5,654 nt of DNA. Origin: QHWK01 sp035315685 (GTDB lineage: Bacteria; Acidobacteriota; Vicinamibacteria; Vicinamibacterales; CAVVIG01). Position 1 is the first letter of the stretch. Every line of letters starts with the position of its first letter. The position numbers were made by a program, and so were the translations under genes. The stretch covers positions 1-5,654 of the forward strand of contig DATFXR010000453.1 in assembly GCA_035315685.1 (NCBI GenBank). The letters run 5' to 3'. Under the pieces are notes generated by a model. That model saw only the letters and a list, made by a program, of their open reading frames with translations, ran no database searches and was not told the origin of the DNA. Shown here piece by piece: positions 1-5,654 of the stretch.

Positions 1-649
1 CGTTGTTGCGATCCTGAGCCGGCACACCGGCGACGTCGCCTTGCGCGACCGCCTGCGAGCCGGCCAGACCAATCGTCCGGAACCACTGCTCGTTCACCTT
101 CACGTAGCGGCCGATCGGATCGTCGAGGCCGAACAGGTTCAAGCGCGCGGCTTCGCCGAGCACACACACTGCGTCGCCGTGCCCGGCCTCTTCGGTCGTG
201 AAGAAACGGCCGCTGATCACGCGAAGGCCGCCGATCGACAGGTAATTCGGATCGACGCCATAGATCGTCGGCGTGTCGCCTTGCGTCTTCGGCACGAGCT
301 TGGTCGGGATGAAGCGCTTCCGCGGCGACAGGGCATCGACGCCGGCGACCGACGCCTGCATCGCGCGCACGTCCCGGAAGCTCAGGCCCGGCGACTGCTG
401 GCGCACCTTCGCCCACACCTGACGATCGGTGGTCTCCTTCGCTTCGACGATCAGATTGCGCACGCCGAGATCTTCGATGAAGGCCATCACCTGCTGCTGC
501 GCGCCGGCGCCGATCGAGAGCATCGACAGGACCGCCGCAACGCCGAAGATCATCCCGAGCATCGTCAGGAGCGACCGCAGCTTGTGGAGGAGCAGGTTCT
601 CGACGCTGCGCTGCAGATCGGGCAGCCACGCGTTGGCCGCCGTCATCAT
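1..649 (-). CDS. MacB/FtsX-type ABC transporter permease, N-terminal part (runs off left edge)
   Basis: This is the first 216 codons of an inner-membrane ABC permease of the MacB type, the family that couples cytoplasmic ATP hydrolysis to movement of periplasmic substrates through an adaptor and outer-membrane channel. After a short cytoplasmic start (MMTAANAWLPDLQRSVENL), residues 24-47 carry the family signature LRSLLTMLGMIFGVAAVLSM, which is the first transmembrane helix. The glycine-rich stretch SIGAGAQQQV follows, then the start of the periplasmic MacB_PCD-like domain (for example GLSFRDVRAM, IYGVDPNYLSIGGLRVISGR, NLFGLDDPIGRYVKVN). The remaining periplasmic domain and the last three helices lie beyond the edge. 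There is no ATPase domain before the first helix, unlike E. coli MacB, so a separate ATP-binding subunit is expected nearby. The start is at 649 (ATGATG), overlapping the adaptor's TGA stop; the second ATG at 646 is equally possible. The family call is firm; the substrate is unknown. Confidence 0.93.
   Translation of the reverse strand, partial: MMTAANAWLPDLQRSVENLLLHKLRSLLTMLGMIFGVAAVLSMLSIGAGAQQQVMAFIEDLGVRNLIVEAKETTDRQVWAKVRQQSPGLSFRDVRAMQASVAGVDALSPRKRFIPTKLVPKTQGDTPTIYGVDPNYLSIGGLRVISGRFFTTEEAGHGDAVCVLGEAARLNLFGLDDPIGRYVKVNEQWFRTIGLAGSQAVAQGDVAGVPAQDRNN
644..649 (-). other. ATGATG stop-start overlap, third adaptor to permease
   Basis: The permease begins with two consecutive ATG codons (649-647 and 646-644), and the adaptor's TGA lies at 648-646. 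Either ATGA or TGATG coupling is therefore possible. The preceding sequence is a GC-only tract (GCGGGCGGCGCG) without a clear Shine-Dalgarno motif. Confidence 0.82.
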
Positions 650-1953
650 CGCGCCGCCCGCTGGCTGGCCGGCGCCGCCGCCGGCTTCGGCCGCGACCCG
701 GACGGCGACCGCGGATCGACGAGCGCGACTTCGAGTCCCGATTCGACGTTCTCGACGACGGCGAGGCTGTCGGTGCGGGCGCGTACCTTCACCTCGCGCG
801 CGTCGAAGCCGGAGCCGGTGCGCACGTACACGACCGAGCGGCCGCTCGACTCGAAGATCGCCTGGCGCGGCACGTAGAGCGCGTCCTTCAGCGTCGCGCC
901 GGCGATCGCGATCTGGGTGGTGAAGCCCGGTCGGATCCGGTGGCCGGCATCGGTGACGTCGAACAGCACATCGAACTGACGGACCACGTCGTTCATGAAC
1001 GGGCTGCTGCGGCTGGCGACGTTGCTGACGGCGCGCACCGAGCCGTGCAGCGACAATCCCGGTACGGCGTCCACCGCGACGTCGATCGGCTGGCCGGTGT
1101 TGACATTGGCGCGATCGACCTCCGGAACTTTCGCGGTGACTTCGATCCGCGACGTGTCCACCACGTCCGCGAGCGTCTGGCCCGAGTACACGCTGTCGCC
1201 AGCGCGGTATTCCGGAATCGCCATACCGAAGAACAGCGGCCCGCCGAAAGCGTTGGTGTTCTCGCGCAGCATCACGAACCCGTCGAACGGCGCGCGAATC
1301 CGCAGGTTGTCGATGTTGCGCTGCGCGACCTGCACCGACAGATCCGCCTTGTTGCGCTTCTCGCGCAGCACGGCGACCGCCGCGCCGCTCGATTCGCGGT
1401 GACGCTGGACGTCCTGTTCGAGCTGCGCGAGCTGGTGCCTGGCTTCCTCCAGCAGCAGGTCGTTCTTCTTCGCGTCGACGGCGCTGATCAGCTCGTTGCC
1501 GCTGGCATCGAGCTCGGCCCGCCTGACCTCGAATCGCGCGTGGACGAGGCCGAGCTCGTCCTCGGCTGCCTGCACGGCGTTCTGGGCGTCCGCCTTGGCG
1601 ATGTTCTGCTGGGCCTGATCGAAGTCGAAGCGCGCCTGCTCGAGATTGAACGCCTGCTCGGCGGTGTCGAATTCGACGACGGTGTCGCCCGAGTTCACCC
1701 AGTCGCCCGATTGTGCGAGCTCGACCACCTGCAGGGTGCCGCCAATCGGCGGCGCGATCATCTGTGCCGACCGGGCAGCCCGCAGCTCGCCGGTCGTGAA
1801 CACCTTCACCTGCACGGCGCCGCGCTGAATGCGCGCCGTCGGGATCGCCGCCGATCCCGCGGCGCTGATCGACTGGCGGGCGTACCACGCCGCGGCTGCG
1901 AGGACGGCGATCGCGACCGCGGCGCCGCCGGTGCGGGTTGCATGGCGTTTCAT
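646..1953 (-). CDS. HlyD/MacA-type periplasmic adaptor subunit, third of three (435 aa)
   Basis: This is a membrane-fusion (periplasmic adaptor) protein that would bridge the permease encoded immediately downstream and an outer-membrane channel. Residues 9-25 (GGAAVAIAVLAAAAWYA) form an N-terminal membrane anchor after a basic start, MKRHATR. The first half of the lipoyl-like domain is at about 67-96 (APPIGGTLQVVELAQSG to VVEFDT). A long heptad-rich alpha-helical hairpin spans about 97-215, and the second lipoyl half opens with RAPFDG at 220-225. A beta-barrel with VPEVDRANVNTGQ follows, then a membrane-proximal domain starting near DALYVPRQAIFESSGRSVVYV. The tail is basic and alanine/proline-rich (RPKPAAAPASQRAAR). 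The frame stays open upstream to 2397, but the start at 1953 was chosen because the anchor begins there and its ATG overlaps the previous gene's stop as ATGA. A weak purine-rich GGAAACG lies about 8 nt upstream. Length and domain order are normal for the family. Confidence 0.93.
   Translation of the reverse strand: MKRHATRTGGAAVAIAVLAAAAWYARQSISAAGSAAIPTARIQRGAVQVKVFTTGELRAARSAQMIAPPIGGTLQVVELAQSGDWVNSGDTVVEFDTAEQAFNLEQARFDFDQAQQNIAKADAQNAVQAAEDELGLVHARFEVRRAELDASGNELISAVDAKKNDLLLEEARHQLAQLEQDVQRHRESSGAAVAVLREKRNKADLSVQVAQRNIDNLRIRAPFDGFVMLRENTNAFGGPLFFGMAIPEYRAGDSVYSGQTLADVVDTSRIEVTAKVPEVDRANVNTGQPIDVAVDAVPGLSLHGSVRAVSNVASRSSPFMNDVVRQFDVLFDVTDAGHRIRPGFTTQIAIAGATLKDALYVPRQAIFESSGRSVVYVRTGSGFDAREVKVRARTDSLAVVENVESGLEVALVDPRSPSGSRPKPAAAPASQRAAR
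1950..1953 (-). other. ATGA stop-start overlap, second to third adaptor
   Basis: The TGA of the second adaptor (1952-1950) overlaps the ATG of the third (1953-1951). A modest GGAAACGG lies upstream of this ATG, the best ribosome-binding candidate among the three junctions. The overlap rules out the long upstream extension of the same frame as the real start. Confidence 0.85.
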
Positions 1954-3203
1954 TTCGCTGCCGTTTCCAGTTCCGGGTCCTTCAGCGAGATCCGCGTGTG
2001 TTCCTTGACGCCGTCGGCGATCGCGATCTGCTCGCGCCCCCGACGCAGGATCGAGACGCGATGTGGCACCACCGTCGACCCGTCGATCTCGTACACGGTC
2101 GGGACGCCGCCGCGCTGAAACACCGCGGTTGCCGGCACGACGAGTACGTCGCGCAGACGTTCGATCTCGATGCGCGCGGTGGCGCTCATGCCGGATCGCA
2201 GCCGCGGATCGTTGTCGCGGAGGCCGACCACGAGATCGAAGTTGCGTGTCGGAGGAAACTGCGCGAAATCGGGACGGGACATCAGCGAGATGCTCTGGAC
2301 CGAGCCCTCGAGCTCGCGGTCCGGCAGCGCGTCGACGCGCACCAGCACCGCGCGGCCGTTCTGCATCCGCGCGCGATCGACCTCGTCGATCCGGCACATC
2401 AGCTGGATCACGGAAAGGTCGGGCAGCTCCGCGATCTGCGCACCGAAGAACGCGCGATCGCCGGCGCGGAACTCCGGCGCCGATTGCGCGAACACGCTGG
2501 CGGCAGCGCGGCGATTCGGCAGGATCGTAATCGGTCCTCCTGCCGGCGCCCGAATCGTCATCCCGGCGATCAGCCGTTCGGTTTCCCGCACGTCGAACAG
2601 CGCCTTGTCACGCTTCTGCCGCGCGCTCGCGACGTCGGCGGCTGCCGATGCTCGTTCGGCCGTTACCTTCTGCTCCAGTTCACGGACCGTGTGTTCGGCA
2701 TCGGACGCTTTCAGCTTGAAATGCTCGGCCTCGACCCGCGGCCTCAGGTCGGCGCCTTCGAGATCGAGCCGCGCGCGTGACAGGGCGGATTGCGCCTGCT
2801 CCAGCGCGGTTCGCGCCGCCAGCTCGCGGCGCCGCTGCTCGGCCAGCGCCTTCTCGATCTCCGATTCCGCCTGTTTGAGCTCGGACTGCTTCTGTTCGAG
2901 CGTCCGCTGCTGCAGCGTCGTGTCGAACTGCACGATCACGTCGCCGGCGTTGACCGCGGCCCCGTTCCTGGCCAGCTGGATGATCTGCAGGTCGCTGCCG
3001 CCGGACATCGGCGCCGCGAGCACCGTCGAATGGGCGGGACGGATTTCGCCGCGCAGCTGCAGGTAGTCGATGAACGATGTGCGCGTCACCGTCGCCGCCG
3101 GCAGCGATCCGTTCGACGTGCCGCGGCGAAGACGGGCATAGCTGGCCACGGAGCCGACCACCACGATCACCACGACGACGATGGCGGCCGTGGCGCGCTT
3201 CAT
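1950..3203 (-). CDS. HlyD/MacA-type periplasmic adaptor subunit, second of three (417 aa)
   Basis: This is a full-length periplasmic adaptor, a diverged paralogue of the one downstream. MKRATAAIVVVVIVVVGSVA at the start is a basic residue pair followed by a strongly hydrophobic anchor (residues 6-23). The first lipoyl half is at about 64-94 (APMSGGSDLQIIQLARNGAA, ending VIVQFDT). A charged alpha-helical hairpin rich in Glu, Gln, Arg and Ala runs from about 97 to 213. The second lipoyl half begins RAPAGGPITI at 218-227, where most family members have RAP.DG, so the usual aspartate is replaced by glycine. The beta-barrel (IDEVDRARMQNGR) and a membrane-proximal domain (DVLVVPATAVFQRGGVPTVY) complete it. 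The ATG at 3203 overlaps the preceding adaptor's stop (ATGA), with no recognisable Shine-Dalgarno sequence, so translation probably depends on ribosomes finishing the upstream gene. It may act as a homo-oligomer or in a mixed ring with its neighbours; the sequence cannot decide. Confidence 0.93.
   Translation of the reverse strand: MKRATAAIVVVVIVVVGSVASYARLRRGTSNGSLPAATVTRTSFIDYLQLRGEIRPAHSTVLAAPMSGGSDLQIIQLARNGAAVNAGDVIVQFDTTLQQRTLEQKQSELKQAESEIEKALAEQRRRELAARTALEQAQSALSRARLDLEGADLRPRVEAEHFKLKASDAEHTVRELEQKVTAERASAAADVASARQKRDKALFDVRETERLIAGMTIRAPAGGPITILPNRRAAASVFAQSAPEFRAGDRAFFGAQIAELPDLSVIQLMCRIDEVDRARMQNGRAVLVRVDALPDRELEGSVQSISLMSRPDFAQFPPTRNFDLVVGLRDNDPRLRSGMSATARIEIERLRDVLVVPATAVFQRGGVPTVYEIDGSTVVPHRVSILRRGREQIAIADGVKEHTRISLKDPELETAAK
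3200..3203 (-). other. ATGA stop-start overlap, first to second adaptor
   Basis: The TGA of the first adaptor (3202-3200) and the ATG of the second (3203-3201) share bases. The 20 nt before the ATG, ending ACATCTCGCCGCC, contain no Shine-Dalgarno-like GGAGG. This fixes the start choice and implies coupled translation by terminating ribosomes. Confidence 0.85.
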
Positions 3204-4201
3204 GGCGGCGAGATGTCGACATCGATCGCGGCGGCGAGATCCGGCAGCAGGTGCGGATCCGGTTCGGCCACGGAAAAGATGGCGAGGAACGTCCGGACTT
3301 TCGCCGACAGGGCGCTGGTCGTCGCGATCGGCGACAGCTGTTCGAGCTTGCCGTGGAACGGGCGCGACGGGTACGAGTCGAGCGTGATGGTGGCCGTCTG
3401 GCCGACGCGCATGCGTTCGATGTCAGCTTGATTGATCCGCGCGCGAATGCGCATCGCGGTGGAGTCGACCACGTCCATGATCGGCACACCAGGCCGCGTG
3501 TCCTCGCCCTCCTGGACCTCGCCGAACGAGCCGTTCTTCCACGTCGTTTTCAGGACGACGAGTCCGTCCAGCGGCGAGACGATGCGCATTTTCGTGGCGT
3601 TCTGCTCGGCGTGGGTCCAGGCGTTGTTCGCCCGGTCGCGCTCGATCTCGAGCAGCCGGATGTCGGCAGCCTCGGCCGAGCGGCGCAGGTCGGAGGTTCG
3701 CCGCAGCGCCGTGAGATGCGCCCGCATCTCCTCGAGCATCAGCTGGTTCTTCTCGGCGTCGATCCGGGCACGGACCTGGTTCGTGGAGACGTCGATCTCG
3801 GCGCTCTTCACGGCGTTCTCGGCCTGCTTGAGCGCCGCCTCGTCGTGTGCGCGCGCGGTCACCTGGTCGGCGCGCATCTTGTTGATCTGTTCGACGAAGT
3901 CGCGGTACTCGGCCTCCCGGTCGTGCGCGGTCTTGACCTGGGCCTGGCTGTCGAACTCGACCAGCAGGTCGCCCTTTTTCACCTGCGTGCCCGCCTTGGC
4001 CAGGTGCGTGATCACCACCGAGTTCGCGTTCGAACCCGAGAGCCGAGGCACGAACACCGGGTAGCTGCGAATCGGTTCGACCGAGCCGTGCAGCCGGATC
4101 GTCGCACCGCCGTTGGCGGAGGGACGCGCCGCGCTGCCGGCGACGACCAGGGCCGTTACAAAAGCCGACAATCGCAGCACGGCACGCATGCTTGAAACCA
4201 T
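3200..4201 (-). CDS. Short HlyD-type periplasmic adaptor lacking the membrane-proximal domain, first of three (333 aa)
   Basis: This is an adaptor-family protein. The N-terminus looks like a cleavable signal peptide rather than a long anchor: MRAVLRLSAFVTALVVAGSA (residues 5-24), with small residues at the likely cleavage site (GSAA). Then come the first lipoyl half (about 52-84, PRLSGSNANSVVITHLAKAG to LLVEFDS), a helical hairpin (about 87-203) and the second lipoyl half opening SPLDGLVVLK at 209. A beta-barrel follows (INQADIERMRVGQTATITLD). The protein stops at DLAAAIDVDISPP, where the other two adaptors continue for roughly 80 residues into the membrane-proximal domain. No frameshift is apparent, because the stop itself forms the ATGA start of the next gene. 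The start is either ATG 4201 or ATG 4189 (four codons in); neither has a good ribosome binding site, and 4189 gives the more typical signal peptide. It lies 30 nt after the helicase stop and is the first gene of the efflux operon. Family call firm, role within the complex inferred. Confidence 0.9.
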   Translation of the reverse strand: MVSSMRAVLRLSAFVTALVVAGSAARPSANGGATIRLHGSVEPIRSYPVFVPRLSGSNANSVVITHLAKAGTQVKKGDLLVEFDSQAQVKTAHDREAEYRDFVEQINKMRADQVTARAHDEAALKQAENAVKSAEIDVSTNQVRARIDAEKNQLMLEEMRAHLTALRRTSDLRRSAEAADIRLLEIERDRANNAWTHAEQNATKMRIVSPLDGLVVLKTTWKNGSFGEVQEGEDTRPGVPIMDVVDSTAMRIRARINQADIERMRVGQTATITLDSYPSRPFHGKLEQLSPIATTSALSAKVRTFLAIFSVAEPDPHLLPDLAAAIDVDISPP

Positions 4202-4231
4202 AGACGCCGCCGAACGGAAAACGGATGGCGC

Positions 4232-5654
4232 TCACGCCGAAAAAAAGGCGCCGACCTGCGACAAGTCGTGCACGATGGGCGCCGGCGGCAAAGAGGCCAC
4301 GAATCGGCGGCCGTACCCTTTCGTACGCAGGCGCGGATCGAGCACCGCAAGCACGCCACGATCGCGCCGATGGCGGATGAGGCGGCCGAGTCCCTGCTTG
4401 AGGGTGAGGATCGCGAGCGGCACCTGATACTCGCCGAACGGATCGCCGCCGCGCGCGCGAATCGCGTCGATCCGCGCCGCGGTGATCGGATCGGCGGGCG
4501 ACGCGAACGGCAGCTTGTCGACGATCACGCAGCTCAGCGCCTCGCCGACGACGTCGACCCCCTGCCAGAAGCTCGACGTGGCGAACAGGACGGCGTTCGG
4601 CGTCGCGCGAAACTGATTCAGCAGCTGCGACCGCGGCGCCGTGCCCTGCGCGAAGATCGGGTAGTCGAGCGCCATTTCGGCGAGCGCCTGGACCGATCGC
4701 AGCGTCGCATAACTGGTGAACAGCACGAACGCACGGCCGCGCGTGCGCTTCAGAATTTCGATCACTTCACGGCTCGCCGCGACCGCGAAATGGTCGGACC
4801 GCGGATCGGGCATGCGTGTCGGCAGATAGAGGATCGCCTGGCGCGAGAAGTCGAACTCCGAGGCGAGCCGGATTTCGTCGGCGCCGCGGATGCCGAGGCG
4901 CGCGCGTAGATAGTCGAAGCTGCCGTCGACGGTGAGCGTCGCCGACGTCAGGACGGTCGTCCGCATCCTGTCCAGCAGCACGTCGTGGATGATCGCCGAT
5001 ACGTCGATCGGCGAGGCGCGCAGAAAGATGCCGCGTCCACGGAACTCGACGAAGTAGACGTAGCCCTGGTCGCTGCCGCGCATGAGAAACCGCAGTTCGT
5101 CGCGCAGCGCCGCCGCCCGCGTCACCAGCACCGCGAAGTCCTCGGGGCGATCCTCGTCGCGATCACGGTCCGGCTGAAGCGGGGCACTACCGGAACTGTG
5201 GCCACCATCGGCGCTAATGTCCGGCTTCAGCCGGACGGTGGTCAGCAACGCGAACGTCGACTCGAACAGATCGAGGGCGCCGATGAGGAGAGATGCCGCA
5301 TCGTGCGCGTCGGCGAGCGACCCGGCGGTGGCGCGGACCCGCTCCTCGCCCCGCCCGCGACCGCCGCCGCGGCCGTCGACCGGCTCAGGCCGCCCTGAGG
5401 CGCTCGCAGCGCGGTGAGCGAAGGCGAGATCGGTGAAGAAGCCGCGCGCCGTGTCCCGCAGTCGCTCGACCACCCTCTCGACGTCGTCCTTGTCCTTGCG
5501 ATCGCCGATCGCGCGTGAGGCGAGCCGCTCGGCGTCGCGCGCCAGTTCCTCGAGGCGGTGGTTGCTGACGCTGTGGCCGAAGTACTGCGTCGCGACGTCT
5601 TCGAGTTGATGCGCCTCGTCGAGGATGGCGCGGCTGCACGCCGGAATCACCTCG
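4232..5654 (-). CDS. DinG/YoaA-type ATP-dependent DNA helicase, C-terminal part (runs off right edge)
   Basis: This is an XPD-like superfamily 2 helicase of the DinG/YoaA group, whose studied members unwind DNA 5' to 3' and take part in repair and in resolving replication or R-loop problems. The visible 473 codons begin inside the gene at EVIPACSRAILDEAHQLED, which contains the Walker B DEAH box (motif II). Later come SATLTVDGS (motif III-like, about residue 237), AFVLFTSYATL, FWQGVDVVGE (motif V, about 362) and QGLGRLIRHRRDRG (motif VI, about 420, with the arginine finger). The protein ends AFFSA with TGA at 4234-4232. The Walker A motif and the region where iron-sulfur cysteines would lie are off the edge, so whether it carries a cluster cannot be said. 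About 190 more N-terminal residues are expected from family length. Between motifs II and III the protein is interrupted by two low-similarity segments encoded by palindromic repeats (about residues 77-95 and 140-162), both in frame. The core motifs are intact, so it is probably functional. DinG versus YoaA is not resolved. Confidence 0.92.
   Translation of the reverse strand, partial: EVIPACSRAILDEAHQLEDVATQYFGHSVSNHRLEELARDAERLASRAIGDRKDKDDVERVVERLRDTARGFFTDLAFAHRAASASGRPEPVDGRGGGRGRGEERVRATAGSLADAHDAASLLIGALDLFESTFALLTTVRLKPDISADGGHSSGSAPLQPDRDRDEDRPEDFAVLVTRAAALRDELRFLMRGSDQGYVYFVEFRGRGIFLRASPIDVSAIIHDVLLDRMRTTVLTSATLTVDGSFDYLRARLGIRGADEIRLASEFDFSRQAILYLPTRMPDPRSDHFAVAASREVIEILKRTRGRAFVLFTSYATLRSVQALAEMALDYPIFAQGTAPRSQLLNQFRATPNAVLFATSSFWQGVDVVGEALSCVIVDKLPFASPADPITAARIDAIRARGGDPFGEYQVPLAILTLKQGLGRLIRHRRDRGVLAVLDPRLRTKGYGRRFVASLPPAPIVHDLSQVGAFFSA
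5168..5236. repeat. REP-like palindromic repeat inserted in frame in the helicase gene
   Basis: A 13-bp inverted repeat, GTCCGGCTGAAGC (5168-5180) and GCTTCAGCCGGAC (5224-5236), bounds a 69-nt segment, exactly 23 codons. The right arm is itself part of a perfect 8-bp hairpin, GTCCGGCT-TC-AGCCGGAC (5219-5236). An outer imperfect stem pairs TGGCCACC (5199-5206) with GGTGGTCA (5237-5244). On the minus strand it is read VRLKPDISADGG through to LQPD, a Gly/Ser/Asp-rich stretch unlike the surrounding helical helicase sequence. VRLKPD-type strings are, from memory, frequent dispersed-repeat translations in Acidobacteriota genomes; this was not checked. The true insertion boundaries may differ by several bases, and no target-site duplication is clear. 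Confidence 0.72.
5371..5424. repeat. Second GC-rich palindromic repeat (RPEPVDG type) in frame in the helicase gene
   Basis: The segment contains the hairpin CTCAGG-CCGC-CCTGAG (5384-5399), followed at once by a shorter CGCTC/GAGCG stem (5401-5405 with 5416-5420). On the minus strand it reads AHRAASASGRPEPVDG. Strings of the RPEPVEG kind are, from memory, translations of a widespread intergenic palindromic repeat read through coding frames; this is recall, not a search result. The adjoining codons (5337-5370) give an Arg/Gly-rich tract, RGGGRGRGEERVR, which may belong to the same insertion. Ends are approximate and the repeat is unrelated to the one at 5168-5236. Confidence 0.6.

Noticed and set aside
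41..877. Plus-strand open frame of 278 codons at the left edge
   Set aside because: It lies opposite the permease and the end of the third adaptor, both with strong family signatures; its own translation resembles nothing.
940..2118. Long plus-strand open frame of 392 codons antisense to the third adaptor
   Set aside because: It has no recognisable domain, is rich in Arg, His, Asp and Val as expected from reverse reading of GC-rich coding DNA, and lies opposite a clear adaptor gene.
1954..2397. N-terminal extension of the third adaptor frame
   Set aside because: The extension is Arg-rich, overlaps the conserved C-terminal domain of the second adaptor, and would bury the membrane anchor internally. 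The ATG at 1953 fits all evidence.
3077..4195. Long plus-strand open frame of 372 codons antisense to the first adaptor
   Set aside because: Same signs of a shadow frame: Arg/Asp/His-rich, no domain, no ribosome binding site, and fully covered by a well-supported minus-strand gene.
4235..4250. Possible factor-independent terminator formed by CGCC, an A-run and GGCG
   Set aside because: The stem is only 4 bp, the homopolymer is in the loop rather than after the stem, and it falls within the helicase coding sequence.
5219..5236. Perfect hairpin considered as a transcription terminator
   Set aside because: No T-tract follows on either strand and it is internal to an open helicase frame; a dispersed palindromic repeat explains it better.

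Overview
The window is high-GC DNA whose genes all lie on the minus strand with almost no non-coding sequence, so transcription runs from the right edge to the left. It holds three complete genes and two that run off the edges. Composition, tandem HlyD-type adaptors ahead of a MacB-type permease, and helicase inserts reading VRLKPD and RPEPVDG suggest a soil Acidobacteriota, perhaps Vicinamibacteria. That assignment rests on recall and inference; there is no rRNA or other marker gene here.

In order of transcription: (1) 5654-4232, the C-terminal ~470 residues of a DinG/YoaA-type (XPD-like, superfamily 2) DNA helicase, starting just before its DEAH box. Two GC-rich palindromic repeats sit in frame inside its coding sequence. 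(2) After a 30-nt gap, 4201-3200, a short periplasmic adaptor of the HlyD/MacA type. (3) 3203-1950, a second, full-length HlyD-type adaptor. (4) 1953-646, a third, also full length. (5) 649-1, the N-terminal 216 residues of a MacB/FtsX-type ABC transporter permease.

Genes 2 to 5 are joined by three successive 4-base ATGA overlaps with weak or no Shine-Dalgarno sequences, so they almost certainly form one translationally coupled operon. The likely product is a tripartite efflux or export complex: MacB-type permease in the inner membrane, adaptors in the periplasm, and a partner ATPase and outer-membrane channel expected outside the window. The odd feature is three diverged adaptors for one visible permease, the first of which lacks the C-terminal membrane-proximal domain of the other two. 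The substrate cannot be read from this sequence. The helicase is probably an unrelated neighbour, although the small gap allows read-through.

No tRNA, rRNA, CRISPR array, insertion sequence or convincing factor-independent terminator was seen. The most notable structures are the three-adaptor operon and the two in-frame repeats in the helicase.
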